Positions 49,708 to 60,062 are shown, counted from the stretch's first letter. The stretch is 64,000 nt of DNA from Pseudodesulfovibrio thermohalotolerans (GCF_021353295.2 NZ_CP120635.1:1034001-1098000); one strand, 5' to 3'. Notes: a model not told the origin generated them from the letters alone. A program made the numbers and translations.

Positions 49708-51537
49708 ATGGAAGATCGCCTTGCCGGTCCGCTGTTCGATCTGGATTCGCCTTTCAACGACCCCGTTCGCCACACTCTTTTCTCCATGGTCAGGAGACCT
49801 TTGGCCAAAGTCCTCAGGCTCGATACCCTCAATACCCTGTACTCGACGTTGCAGGACGGTGAGGGCGGCTCCTTCGTGGACAAGGCCCTTGATCTGCTCG
49901 GGGTGCGCTTTTCCGTCGACGGCCAGCCCGTCAGCCGGGTGCCGCGCACCGGACCGCTGGTCGCGGTCTGCAATCACCCCTTCGGCGTGCTCGAAGGGCT
50001 TTTGCTGGTTCGCATCCTGCGGGAGGTCCGGTCCGACATCAAGATCATGGCCAATTTCATGCTCGGCATGATTCCCGAGATGGACGACCTCATCATTCAG
50101 GTGGACCCGTTCGGCGGCGCCGAGTCCTCGCGCAAGAATATCGCCGGTCTCAAGGCGTGTATGCGCTGGCTCAAGGACGGCGGTATGCTGGTGGTTTTCC
50201 CGGCGGGCGAGGTGTCAAGTCTGAAGGTCAAGAAGCGCCGCGTGGGCGACCCGAACTGGAGCCCCATGATCGGCCGGATCATTCGCAAGACCGGGGCCGC
50301 GGCCCTGCCGGTATTCTTTAACGGCCGCAACTCGGGGCTGTTCCAGACCTTGGGCCTCATCCATCCCCGTTTGCGCACGGTGCTGCTGCCGCACGAGAAC
50401 CTGAAGCACGCCTCTCGCGACGTTATCGGTGTGCGGTTCGGCACGGTCATAGGCCACGACAAGCTGGCCGAACACGGCGACGACCAGGCGATAGTGGATT
50501 ATCTGCGCTTCCGCACCTATCTCCTCCGCCGCGAGCGCAAGCCGCGTTTCAATTTCAAGCCCCGCGAAACCAGGCGGAGCATGGACCCCATCGCCAACTC
50601 GCGCGGCAAGCATATCCTCGCCTCCGAGGTGGCCGCCCTGCCGGATGATAACATCCTGCTCGAAAGTTCTGATTTCACCGTGTTCCACGCCCAGGCGTTC
50701 ATGATCCCCCGGCTGCTGCGCGAGATCGGCATCCAGCGCGAGGAGACCTTCCGTCAGGTGGGCGAGGGCACCGGCCGGGCCATGGATATCGACAGGTTCG
50801 ACGACACCTATCACCATCTGGTTCTCTGGAATCGGAAGGAACGGGAAGTGGCCGGAGCGTACCGTTTCGCCAGGACCGACGAGATCATCGCCGAGCAGGG
50901 CGCGTCCGGTTTGTATACCTCCACCTTGTTCGACTACCGCCCCGGCTTCCTTGAGGGCCTCGGACCCGCGCTGGAGCTGGGCCGTTCCTTCGTCATTCCC
51001 AAGTACCAGCGCAGTTACCAGCCGTTGCTCATGCTGTGGAAGGGGCTGGCCGAATACGTGGTCCGCAACCCCCGGTATTCCCGGCTGTTCGGCTGCGTGT
51101 CCATTTCCAGCGAGTATTCCGTGATCGCTCGTGAACTTATCGTAGGCTTCATGGAACGCCATTGCTCCATGCCGGAACTGGCTCGGATGGCGCTTCCCAA
51201 GCGGCCGCCCAAGGTCAAGAAATTGAAACGGCTCGACTTCTCCCTGCCCGAGGCGGTCTTCGATGATCCCGAGGACGTGGCCGACTTCGTGCGCGACGTG
51301 GAGGACGGCCGGTCCATTCCGGTGTTGCTCAAGCAATATCTCAAGCTGGGCGGCAAGATCATCGGCTTCAACATGGACCCGGATTTCGGCAATTGCATGG
51401 ACGGGCTTATCCTGGTGGACTTGCACAAGTCGGACCCGAAGGTACTGTCCCGATTCATGGGCCGCGAGGGCACGACCCGCTTTCAAAATGCCGGTCAGCC
51501 CGCGCCCGTGCGCCGGATCGGCGACGCCGCCGCCTGA
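49708..51537 (+). CDS. OlsF-like bifunctional acyltransferase
   Basis: 609 residues with two acyltransferase domains. The first (about 60-260) is PlsC-like: NHPFGVLEG with His at the active site, VFPAGEVSS, and PVFFNGRNS. The second (about 320-520) is GNAT-type N-acyltransferase of the hemolysin/OlsB group (TGRAMDIDRFDDTYHHLVLW, ELGRSFVIPKYQRSYQPLLM). This two-domain order is that of OlsF, which makes ornithine lipids. The usual NHxxxxD Asp is Glu in the first domain. I start at 49708 because AGGAGG sits six bases before it; the ATG at 49702 is too close. Confidence 0.82.
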   Translation: MEDRLAGPLFDLDSPFNDPVRHTLFSMVRRPLAKVLRLDTLNTLYSTLQDGEGGSFVDKALDLLGVRFSVDGQPVSRVPRTGPLVAVCNHPFGVLEGLLLVRILREVRSDIKIMANFMLGMIPEMDDLIIQVDPFGGAESSRKNIAGLKACMRWLKDGGMLVVFPAGEVSSLKVKKRRVGDPNWSPMIGRIIRKTGAAALPVFFNGRNSGLFQTLGLIHPRLRTVLLPHENLKHASRDVIGVRFGTVIGHDKLAEHGDDQAIVDYLRFRTYLLRRERKPRFNFKPRETRRSMDPIANSRGKHILASEVAALPDDNILLESSDFTVFHAQAFMIPRLLREIGIQREETFRQVGEGTGRAMDIDRFDDTYHHLVLWNRKEREVAGAYRFARTDEIIAEQGASGLYTSTLFDYRPGFLEGLGPALELGRSFVIPKYQRSYQPLLMLWKGLAEYVVRNPRYSRLFGCVSISSEYSVIARELIVGFMERHCSMPELARMALPKRPPKVKKLKRLDFSLPEAVFDDPEDVADFVRDVEDGRSIPVLLKQYLKLGGKIIGFNMDPDFGNCMDGLILVDLHKSDPKVLSRFMGREGTTRFQNAGQPAPVRRIGDAAA

Positions 51538-51611
51538 CCCCGGCGGCGGAAGGCCGTCCGAATCCTGGCTCCGGGCTTGGCTTTCCGGCGTTAAGAGCAT
51601 ATGTTGCGCGA

Positions 51612-52334
51612 ATGCGAACCAAGCTTATATTTTTGCCGTTGCTGATCGTTGCCTTGGGGCTGTTTGTCGGCTGTCAGAGGGTCGGCGACCTGCCGACCGA
51701 CAAATACAAGCCCGCCGCACATGCTGAAAGCGGGAGTCGGGAAAAGGCCCAGGACCGGAAAAGGGCCGGGGCGCCGGATGGCTGCTCGCCCGAGTTCCGC
51801 GCACTCTTTGACCAGGCTGTGGTGGAGATGCGCGGCAAAGGCGACCTGGACGTTGTCGTGGTTACCGATCCCCTGTGCTGGCATTGCCGCCTGGCCCACA
51901 AGCTTTTGGGCGAGTACCCCAAGTTGTATGGCAGGCTTCGCCTTTCCTTCTTCCCGCGCCGAAGCTTCATCGGCTCCGACATGGCCGCCTGGATCATGGA
52001 GGACGCGGCAGGCTCCGACCGTCTGCCCAAGCTGATCGATTTCGCCTATGAGGATCTCCAACAGCCCAAGTCTGAAGACCTCATGGAAGCGCGCATGATC
52101 GTCCTGGCCCAGTTCACCAAGGCTTTTCCAGAGTTGCTTCATGGCACCACGCTCGATGCGCTGTACCTGCGGCTGCAAAAGGACCACGAGTCCCATGTGT
52201 TGGAAAGCGTCAAGCTCGCCAGGACGGCCCATCTCCCCGGCACCCCCATCCTGGTGGCGGGTGACACCGTGGTCCTGGGCTTCGGCCCCAGCGTCTGGCT
52301 CAAGGTCCTGGAAGGAGCCCAAATGTGCCGGTAG
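51612..52334 (+). CDS. Thioredoxin-fold (DsbA-like) lipoprotein
   Basis: Exported protein with a signal and lipobox (LIVALGLFVGC) and a thioredoxin fold. The redox motif is DPLCWHCRLAH near residue 90, and the cis-proline is in HLPGTPILV. Helical insertion of about 100 residues between them, as in DsbA/DsbG. 240 residues. Likely a periplasmic thiol oxidase or isomerase. The ATG at 51612 has only a weak upstream site. Confidence 0.85.
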   Translation: MRTKLIFLPLLIVALGLFVGCQRVGDLPTDKYKPAAHAESGSREKAQDRKRAGAPDGCSPEFRALFDQAVVEMRGKGDLDVVVVTDPLCWHCRLAHKLLGEYPKLYGRLRLSFFPRRSFIGSDMAAWIMEDAAGSDRLPKLIDFAYEDLQQPKSEDLMEARMIVLAQFTKAFPELLHGTTLDALYLRLQKDHESHVLESVKLARTAHLPGTPILVAGDTVVLGFGPSVWLKVLEGAQMCR

Positions 52335-52369
52335 GCGTACCCACTTATCTTTTGGAAAAAAGGAATGAC

Positions 52370-52392
52370 GGCCTCCTTCGGGAGGCCTTTTT
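52370..52392 (+). terminator. Terminator after the DsbA-like lipoprotein gene
   Basis: GGCCTCC pairs with GGAGGCC around TTCG, followed by five T residues. A textbook intrinsic terminator. Confidence 0.93.
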
Positions 52393-52567
52393 CGTGGGGC
52401 GTAAAATGAATTTTCGGTGATTGTTGGAAGGTGACTTTTCTCTTTTCCCCTGTAAAACATCTGGGTAGCGATGAAGGTATACACCTAGCATAGGCACACT
52501 GAAAATGAGAATGCCTTGAGAGTTGAAAGCGGCCAACTTCGATGGGCTAAGCGTCTTTCGTAGCCGT

Positions 52568-53152
<585 letters not shown>

Positions 53153-53187
53153 TATTTCACCTTGATATTTTGAGTGCGTTGCGTCCT

Positions 53188-53197
53188 TGGAATCACT
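53188..53197 (+). repeat. Left 10-base inverted repeat of the RHS module
   Basis: TGGAATCACT here and its complement AGTGATTCCA at 55962-55971 lie at the two ends of the RHS module. They may be remnants of a recombination or insertion site, or chance. Confidence 0.4.
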
Positions 53198-53362
53198 TCC
53201 TTTTCAAAAACCTGTCAAGAGGAAATGTTATCCCTTTTTCGGTCTTTTTTATCCCTCTGACGCCCGTTTTCTCTTTTGGCCAAAAACCGGGGTTATAGTT
53301 GTCGCGTTTTTTGGAGGCGGTCTCCAAAGACGTTTTCGACAACCTATAAAACAGGAGGCAAA

Positions 53363-53545
53363 ATGTTCTTCTCAACTCCGGCAAAAGACAGATTTTGCAA
53401 GTTCACCTACAACTCGATGACAGGCGAATACGAGCGCGATTGGATCGAATACGCTGACGGCACGTTCGAACCGGTGCGCCGAAACGGCCACCTCAAACAA
53501 AAATGGGACGGCCAGCCGTCGCGCTTCCAATGTGGCACACCCGCA
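53363..53545 (+). pseudogene. 5' part of the RHS gene, out of frame with the rest
   Basis: An excellent ribosome site (AGGAGG, five bases before ATG) starts MFFSTPAKDRFCKFTYNSMT and continues YERDWIEYADGTFEPVRRNG, which reads as a YD-type start. Around 53500-53545 the coding sense moves to another frame (-1/+2), where the RHS protein continues. It is therefore the N-terminus of a frameshifted gene, a recoded gene, or a sequencing error. The frame remains open to 53992 but loses RHS character after the shift. Confidence 0.6.
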
Positions 53546-54933
53546 AACCCGCCGATTGGGTGCCGTGGGAACACGGTCTTCCGTTCTCCTGGAACCACAC
53601 CCTCGCCCACGGCGACAAGCCCGCTGATTGGGGCGACAAATCGCAGACCGAAATCGAAGCTGGCAGCGCGCCTTACTTCATGGAAGTGGAGACGGACGCG
53701 GACAGCCGCATCGAATCGCGCACCGAGCGCATCGACGGCAGGCGCGAGACCTGGGATTTCCAGTACGACGACGAAGGACGGCTCCCTTGTGTGTCCACTG
53801 ACACCGACTGGGTGCAGGAGTTCGAATACGATGCACAAGGCCGCCGCAGGGCTGACCATGATACGGTCAGGGATGTGTTCACGCGAACCTATGAGTATGG
53901 CGACGACAACCGCCTGCTCTCGGCTGGCAAGGTGCGCTACGAGCACGATGAAAATGGCTTCCGCTGCACCAGGATCGACGGTGAGTCCGTGACCCGTTAC
54001 CAGTACGCAGGTGACTACCGGCTGCTCGGCGCGCTCATGCCTGATGGTCGAGCCATCGCCTACGACCATGACGAGAGCGGCCAGCGGTCCATGAAGTACG
54101 TGGACGGTCAGCCGGTCGAGGCATACCTGTGGCGCGACTTCATCCGGCTGGGCGCGTTTTACGATGGCGAGCATGAATTCGTCTTCAATTACGAAGAGGG
54201 CGAGCGTCTGCCGTACTCCATGACCGTGAACGGCAGCGACTACACCCTCGAATACGATCAGGTGGGAACGCTGAAAGCGGTTGTTTACCCAACCGGAAAC
54301 GTGGTAAAGGCCATTCAATACGACGTGTTCGGCAACCTGCTCTGGGATTCCAACCCCGGCCTGCGCATCCCGCTCGGTTTCGCAGGCGGTTTGAGCGACC
54401 CGGACACCGGCTTCGTTAGGTTCGGTTGGCGTGACTATGACCCGGACACGGGACGTTGGACAGCGCAAGACCCCATCGGCGATGCTGGCGGGGATGATGA
54501 CTGGTACGGGTATTGTCTGGACGATCCGGTGAACCTTATCGACCCCAAGGGGCTCATGGGCAGTAAGCCAGGTCTCCCCGATGAATCAAGAGCACAAAAG
54601 CGATATTGGAAATTCAAGTCAGAAAGTGGAGCATGCGAAGCGTGTGCAGCTTTGGACGGCGTTGTATTTAAAGATAAGCCCGGTCCGGTGCATCCAAACT
54701 GCCGATGCTCGGCAGAAGAGATTTGGATGACCGACGAAGAGGCAAAGAAATACACCGAATGGAAGCCATCGTTGCTTATGCCGGAGGATTCTCTTCGAGG
54801 CCGATCTGCTCGAAAACTCTTAAAAAAGAAGTTAACAGAGTTTGGCCAAGGCTTTACAGAAACACCAGACCCAATTGTGACTCCCATCCAAGAATGGGGG
54901 AAACGCAGAAAGAATAAAGAACGCGCTCGATAA
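53503..54933 (+). CDS. RHS-repeat protein with MuF-like C-terminal tip
   Basis: 476 residues in this frame. YD repeats fill about residues 60-300 (TWDFQYDDEGRL, RRADHDTVRDVFTRTYEYGD, YEHDENGFRCTRIDG). The RHS core follows: LGFAGGLSDPDTGFVRFGWR, DPDTGRWTAQDPIG, NLIDPKG. After that boundary comes a tip of about 120 residues whose pattern ACEACAALDG, then HPNCRC, matches the phage MuF C-terminal family, as found in polymorphic toxins. It is short: complete RHS proteins have over 1,000 residues, so the N-terminal part is missing. No ribosome site precedes this ATG; the true start is probably 53363 with a frameshift. Confidence 0.8.
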   Translation: MGRPAVALPMWHTRKPADWVPWEHGLPFSWNHTLAHGDKPADWGDKSQTEIEAGSAPYFMEVETDADSRIESRTERIDGRRETWDFQYDDEGRLPCVSTDTDWVQEFEYDAQGRRRADHDTVRDVFTRTYEYGDDNRLLSAGKVRYEHDENGFRCTRIDGESVTRYQYAGDYRLLGALMPDGRAIAYDHDESGQRSMKYVDGQPVEAYLWRDFIRLGAFYDGEHEFVFNYEEGERLPYSMTVNGSDYTLEYDQVGTLKAVVYPTGNVVKAIQYDVFGNLLWDSNPGLRIPLGFAGGLSDPDTGFVRFGWRDYDPDTGRWTAQDPIGDAGGDDDWYGYCLDDPVNLIDPKGLMGSKPGLPDESRAQKRYWKFKSESGACEACAALDGVVFKDKPGPVHPNCRCSAEEIWMTDEEAKKYTEWKPSLLMPEDSLRGRSARKLLKKKLTEFGQGFTETPDPIVTPIQEWGKRRKNKERAR

Positions 54934-54993
54934 AATGAACCTAAACAGCATTGCCGCTACGAGCAGAAAAATAGCGGCAATGCTCAAAGAGAT

Positions 54994-55728
54994 ATGATTT
55001 CATACACACAGATATACAAAATATTGGTGCTTATTGTGCTCGCTATGAAGAGCAATCAAGTCAGGGCATATTTGGAAGTTGACCCAGCAATGACCCCACT
55101 TGGATACTCGGCGGTCCAAGCCGGTGCCTATTCCGTGTTTTTGGGCTTTTATATTACAAGTCTTTTCCTAGCTTTTCTTGATGCGGGAAAACTCGCAATC
55201 CTTGCGTTATCCGCTTGTCTCCTTGTCTTTCTCTATTATCCTGCTTCGTTGTTTATTTCCGCCATTGTCGCAGGCTTGGCATCTGATATCCCCGTATCTT
55301 TGACGGCCTTTCTGGTCTTTTCAATTCTCGCTTTGGGAATGTGCCTCATTCAGATGAAAAAAGTCCCCACATGGTTGACTCTTTCTCGCATTGATAAACG
55401 GGATTGTGCTGTGGCTGTCTTCTTGATGTTCTCTCTTCCAACCATCTGGATTTCCGGCTTGTTTGGTGACTATACAATAGCTTTCCTTAACTACTATGCC
55501 ACCTTTCTTTATGTTGTGTTCGCCGTCATGTTGGTGTCTATCTGGCAGCGCAAAGCCTTGAGTCTTCTGCTCCATCTTGTTTTTCTCTGGTCGATTTTGT
55601 TTATGTCTCTGATTGTCTGGTTCGGTTATTGGCAAACAGGCTATTGGTTGACGTTTGTTTTCCATACAGTCTGCGCAATCGCCTATCTCTATGCCATGTT
55701 TAAAAATCGACAAGAGCTATTGCCTTGA
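54994..55728 (+). CDS. Multi-pass membrane protein, candidate RHS immunity protein
   Basis: 244 residues with about seven to eight hydrophobic helices (ILVLIVLAMKS, YSVFLGFYITSLFLAFLDAG, LAILALSACLLVFLYYPASL and others), many aromatic residues near the end. It is visibly richer in A/T than the core genes, as is the spacer. It starts 60 bases after the RHS stop in the same direction, the usual place for an immunity gene. I do not recognise its family. A membrane immunity protein suits a toxin acting at the membrane, but this is inferred from position. Confidence 0.65.
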   Translation: MISYTQIYKILVLIVLAMKSNQVRAYLEVDPAMTPLGYSAVQAGAYSVFLGFYITSLFLAFLDAGKLAILALSACLLVFLYYPASLFISAIVAGLASDIPVSLTAFLVFSILALGMCLIQMKKVPTWLTLSRIDKRDCAVAVFLMFSLPTIWISGLFGDYTIAFLNYYATFLYVVFAVMLVSIWQRKALSLLLHLVFLWSILFMSLIVWFGYWQTGYWLTFVFHTVCAIAYLYAMFKNRQELLP

Positions 55729-55959
55729 AGGCAAGTCCCAGTTGTTTTGTATATCAGTCGGTACGGCGGTTAACCACCTGACATCGCGTTGATTCTGAAA
55801 AATACTCTCAGTATAACAACTCAGAAACTCAGAAGTAAACACCCAAAATAAAAGAATTTCACCCTGGTATACGCAATGTATACCAGGGTGTGCCTGTATG
55901 TGTCTGGGCGGAAAAATTCGTCTAAAAAGGTGAATGATTACAACGGTTGTGAAATAGAG
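55729..55959. other. A/T-rich end of the RHS module
   Basis: No gene is seen. It contains the perfect palindrome at 55860-55890 and ends at the inverted-repeat/direct-repeat border at 55962-55973. Confidence 0.5.
55860..55890. repeat. Perfect 13-bp palindrome near the right end of the RHS module
   Basis: CACCCTGGTATAC pairs with GTATACCAGGGTG over a five-base loop. On the minus strand it is followed by GAAATTCTTTTATTTT, so it could end transcription entering from ltaE; it could also be an operator or recombination site. Confidence 0.55.
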
Positions 55960-56336
<377 letters not shown>

Positions 56337-56340
<4 letters not shown>

Positions 56341-57377
56341 TTGGCGGCCTCCACGGCCTTGCGCAGATCGGCCACGAACTCGTCGACCATTTCTTCGGTT
56401 GTGGCCCAGGAGGTCATCCAGCGCACGGTGTGGTCGTGTTCGTCCCAGACGTAGAAGTAATACTTTTCCAGCAGGATTTCCGTGGCCCGGGGCGGGATGT
56501 GGGCGAACAGGGAGTTGCAGTCCACGGTTCCCTTGATGTCCACCCCTTCGATGGCTCCGGCTTTTTCGGCCAGCCGCTTGGCCATGGCGTTGGCGTGGGT
56601 GGCGTTCTTGAGCCACAGGTCGTCGGCCAGGTAGGCTTCGAGCTGGGCAGAGACGAAGCGCATCTTGGAAACCAATTGCATGGCCTGTTTGCGCAGGTAG
56701 GGGAACCCTTCGCCGATGTCCGGGTTGAGGAACAGCACGGCCTCGCCCATGAGACATCCGTTCTTGGTGCCGCCGAAGGAGATGAAGTCCACGTCCAGCG
56801 CGGTGGTCATGTCGAAGAAGGAGCAGTCGAGTGCGGCGCAGGCATTGGCCAGGCGCGCTCCGTCCATGTGCACGAGCAGGTCGCGGTCGTGGGCGAACTC
56901 CACCAGGTCCTCGATCTCCTTCAGGGTGTAGAGCTTGCCGAGTTCCGTGGGCTGGGTGATGGAAATGACCTTGGGCTGGGAGGCGTGGACGAAGCCGATG
57001 TGGCCCAGATAAGGGGCGATCATGCCCGGCGTGAGCTTGCCGTCCGTGGACGGAATAGGCACCAGCTTGATGCCGCCGAACGCCTCGGGCGCGCCGCATT
57101 CGTCATTGTTGATGTGCGCCTGGGCTGCGCAGAGCACGGAGTTGTAGGTGTGGGTCACGGAGCGCAGGCCGAGCACATTGGCCGCCGTGCCGGTGGTCAC
57201 ATAGTGGATGCGCGCCTGGGAGCCGAAAAACTCCTTGAACACCTCGTCGGTGTGGATGGAAAGTTCGTCGTCGCCGTAGGATTTGCGGAATCCGGTGTTG
57301 GCCTTGACAACGGCCTCCATGACGGCCGGGTGCGCGCCTGCGTTGTTGTCGCTGGCAAAGGATTTGAGATCAGTCAT
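56337..57377 (-). CDS. ltaE: Low-specificity L-threonine aldolase
   Basis: PLP enzyme that splits threonine or allo-threonine to glycine and acetaldehyde. The PLP lysine is in [26 protein letters not shown] and [12 protein letters not shown] are conserved. I start at [11 protein letters not shown], with GGAGAACGAC before it. 346 residues. Its start overlaps the SGNH gene stop by 8 bases and its stop overlaps the LOG fragment start, so a tight four-gene operon is likely. Confidence 0.94.
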
Positions 57378-57960
57378 TGTCGTTCTCCAAATCGAGGAAA
57401 TTACGTACCGCGTCGGACTTGAGGAGCAGTTCGGCGAGGATGTCATAGCCCTCGGCAGCAGGGTGGACGTTGTCGTAGGCCGCCAGGGCCGAAGCATAGG
57501 GCGCGGAGTCCTTGAGGGATTGTATCACCGGCACACAGGGCACGCCGAGCCGATCGCATACGGTTTCAAGGCCCAGGGAAAGCTGGGTGATCCGTTCGGT
57601 CTTGTCCGGATCGCCCACGGGCATGGGGCCGATGAACAGCGTGGGGCCGATGTCTTTGGCTTCGGACAGGATGGCTTCGGCGTTGTCGTAGCAGGTCTGC
57701 GCGGGCACGTCGTTCGCGATGTCGGCCACGCCGAACGAGAAGATCAGCCGGGCGTTCTGTCCAGGCAGGAAGCGGCGGGCGACTTCGTCCCGCCAGCGGT
57801 CGCGGAGTTTGATGGTGGTGTTGGCGCGAACGCCGAGGTTGTACCAGGTGAGATCCCGGCCGCCCCGCATGAGGACAGTCGCGATTCTACCGGGCCAGCC
57901 GAGCCCTGTCGCGTCGCCGCATCCCAGCGTCAGGGAGTCGCCGATGAAAAAGGTAATCAT
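57370..57960 (-). CDS. SGNH/GDSL-type hydrolase
   Basis: Esterase or lipase of the SGNH fold, 196 residues, no signal peptide. Block I is IGDSLTLGCGD, block III FSFGVADIAND (Asn replaced by a degenerate GVAD), and block V DNVHPAAEGYD with the catalytic Asp and His. Substrate unknown. It overlaps ltaE by 8 bases and follows the flavin protein gene by 12 bases. Confidence 0.88.
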   Translation of the reverse strand: MITFFIGDSLTLGCGDATGLGWPGRIATVLMRGGRDLTWYNLGVRANTTIKLRDRWRDEVARRFLPGQNARLIFSFGVADIANDVPAQTCYDNAEAILSEAKDIGPTLFIGPMPVGDPDKTERITQLSLGLETVCDRLGVPCVPVIQSLKDSAPYASALAAYDNVHPAAEGYDILAELLLKSDAVRNFLDLENDND

Positions 57961-57972
57961 GGTTCCCTCTCG

Positions 57973-58419
57973 TTATTTGATCCGCGCGGTGGCGGATGTG
58001 ATGGCAATGGCATACACGGCGGTGATGCCCAAAACCTGTTCATTGTAGGGGAGTTTATGGCCCGCGTATTTGAGGGTGATGCGGTCCAGGGCGCGCATTT
58101 TTTCGTCGCCGGCAAGGGCGCGGGGCGTGCCGTCGCCCATTACCGAGCGGAAGTGGTATCCCAATTTGCAGGCGTTTTCGTCGTTGGTCTTGAGCCGCAT
58201 GTCCACGGCGGCGGAGAAGGCCAGAGGCGCGCCCGAATCCAGGCAGGCGGCCTTGCGTCCCTTCATGCCCGAGTGGATGTAGAGCGTGTCGCCGTCCGAT
58301 GCGAAGTTCACGGGAACACAGTAGGGGCCGTCCTTGTCGGCAAGAGCCAGCCAGACGACCTCGGCTCCGTCCAGAATGTCGGCAACCACGGACTTGTCTT
58401 GGGTTACGTCTTTGCGCAT
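57973..58419 (-). CDS. Pyridoxamine 5'-phosphate oxidase-like flavin protein (NimA type)
   Basis: 148 residues with a split beta-barrel: WLALADKDGPYCVPVNFASDG, LYIHSGMKGRKAACL, and GYHFRSVMGDGTPRA, which fit the NimA/PNPOx-like group that binds FMN or haem-like cofactors. Possible roles are flavin reduction or nitroimidazole inactivation; the true substrate is unknown. First gene of the ltaE operon. SD GGAGG in AATTGGAGGAACC. Confidence 0.88.
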   Translation of the reverse strand: MRKDVTQDKSVVADILDGAEVVWLALADKDGPYCVPVNFASDGDTLYIHSGMKGRKAACLDSGAPLAFSAAVDMRLKTNDENACKLGYHFRSVMGDGTPRALAGDEKMRALDRITLKYAGHKLPYNEQVLGITAVYAIAITSATARIK

Positions 58420-58633
58420 GGTTCCTCCAATTTAATCAAAAATGGAAAACAGACTAGTAAGCTTCCATGGGGCCGAAGGCAAGCTTCGCACCCGGCATTT
58501 TCCCAAACGGGCCTGATCGGCGGGAGCATGTGACGATGCGGCCGGGCGGCGAACGGACCGCCGTATTCGAATCGTCCGGCGGGTGAGCAATATGGAAACC
58601 GTTTGAAAATATCGACTAAATAATCACCGAGTG

Positions 58634-58661
58634 TTGCCCTTGGGGCAAATGGTGTTATAAA
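58634..58661 (+). promoter_or_regulatory. Promoter of nhaA
   Basis: TTGCCC (58634-58639) and TATAAA (58656-58661) with 16 bases between. TTGCCC-TTG-GGGCAA over the -35 is a palindrome and may be an operator. Confidence 0.6.
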
Positions 58662-58691
58662 TATGCATCATAACCGCAATAGGAGCGACCT

Positions 58692-60062
58692 ATGAGGCAA
58701 CCTCAGGACAGGCCATTGCCGGTCCATTACGTACTGAGTTCATTCGATAAATTCTTCCGTATGGAGGCCGCTGGCGGTATCGCGCTGATGGCCTGCACCA
58801 TAGCCGCCCTGGTTTGGGCCAACTCTCCATGGGCCGCGAGCTACCATGCGCTGTGGCAGACCAAGCTGACTGTGGGGGTGGGAAATTGGGTTTTGTCCAA
58901 GCCTTCGTTGCTGTGGATAAACGATGGCCTCATGGCCATTTTCTTTTTCCTCGTGGGGCTGGAGATCAAGCGCGAGCTGATGGTGGGCGGGCTGTCCACG
59001 CCGAGTCAGACCATCATGCCAGTAGCCGCCGCCGTGGGCGGCATGGCCGTGCCCGCGCTCATCTTCTTTTCCCTGAACAGCGGGCTGGAGTCGGCTCCGG
59101 GATGGGGCATCCCCATGGCCACGGATATCGCCTTTGCCCTTGGCATCATGTCCCTGCTGGGCAGCCGGGTGCCAGTGGGACTCAAGATTTTTCTGACCGC
59201 CGTGGCCATCGTGGACGACATCGGAGCCATTCTGGTCATTGCCGTCTTCTACACCGACACCCTGAATCTGATGGCCCTCTTCATCGGGCTGGCCGCGCTC
59301 GCCTTTATGCTCATGCTCAACCTGGGCTGGCGCATCCGCAACTCCATTCCGTATTTGGTGTTCGGCGTCGTGGTCTGGCTGGCCTTCCTCATGTCCGGCA
59401 TTCATGCCACCATCGCGGGCGTGCTGGCGGCCATGACCATACCGGCCGGAACACGCATGAACTGCTCCACCTTTGTCGAAGAGCTTCGCCACGCCGCCGA
59501 AGTCTTTGAAATGGCCATCACCCCCGGCAAGACCGTGTTGACCAACAAGGAGCAGCAGATGGCCCTGCATTCCATGGAGCACGCATACGATGCGGCCACC
59601 ACGCCGTTGCAGAACATCGAGCATTCCCTGCATCCATGGGTGTCGTTTTTCATCATGCCTGTTTTCGCCCTGGCCAACGCGGGCGTGCAACTGGATGCAA
59701 ATGTCTTTCAGGAGTTGCTCACGCCGGTTTCCCTGGGCGTGTTCATCGGACTGGTGGTGGGTAAACAGATAGGCGTCGCCGGGGCGTGCTGGATCATCGA
59801 CAAGCTCGGTTTTGCCTCGTTCCCGGACCGGACCACAATGGTCCACCTGTGGGGCGCGTCCTGCCTTGCGGGTGTCGGTTTCACCATGTCCATCTTTATC
59901 GGAAACCTGGCGTTTAAAGAGGGCACGAGCCTGGTTGCGCTGGCAAAGATCGCCATTCTCTTCGCCTCCCTGGTTTCAGGGGTGCTCGGCTACCTGATCC
60001 TTAGGTACCTGGCTTCGGACGTCAGTAAGGACGGTGTGGAAGAACTCCCCAAAGACGCCTAG
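58692..60062 (+). CDS. nhaA: Na+/H+ antiporter NhaA
   Basis: Exchanges Na+ for H+ to control cell pH and sodium. Twelve helices. The ion-binding aspartate pair is in VAIVDDIGAILV near residue 175, with the other acidic residue in ATDIAFALG near 146. A hydrophilic loop of about 60 residues in the second half (EELRHAAEVFEMAITPG) is longer than in E. coli. 456 residues. SD TAGGAGCGACC. It would complement a sodium-type Rnf, which is inference. Confidence 0.95.
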   Translation: MRQPQDRPLPVHYVLSSFDKFFRMEAAGGIALMACTIAALVWANSPWAASYHALWQTKLTVGVGNWVLSKPSLLWINDGLMAIFFFLVGLEIKRELMVGGLSTPSQTIMPVAAAVGGMAVPALIFFSLNSGLESAPGWGIPMATDIAFALGIMSLLGSRVPVGLKIFLTAVAIVDDIGAILVIAVFYTDTLNLMALFIGLAALAFMLMLNLGWRIRNSIPYLVFGVVVWLAFLMSGIHATIAGVLAAMTIPAGTRMNCSTFVEELRHAAEVFEMAITPGKTVLTNKEQQMALHSMEHAYDAATTPLQNIEHSLHPWVSFFIMPVFALANAGVQLDANVFQELLTPVSLGVFIGLVVGKQIGVAGACWIIDKLGFASFPDRTTMVHLWGASCLAGVGFTMSIFIGNLAFKEGTSLVALAKIAILFASLVSGVLGYLILRYLASDVSKDGVEELPKDA

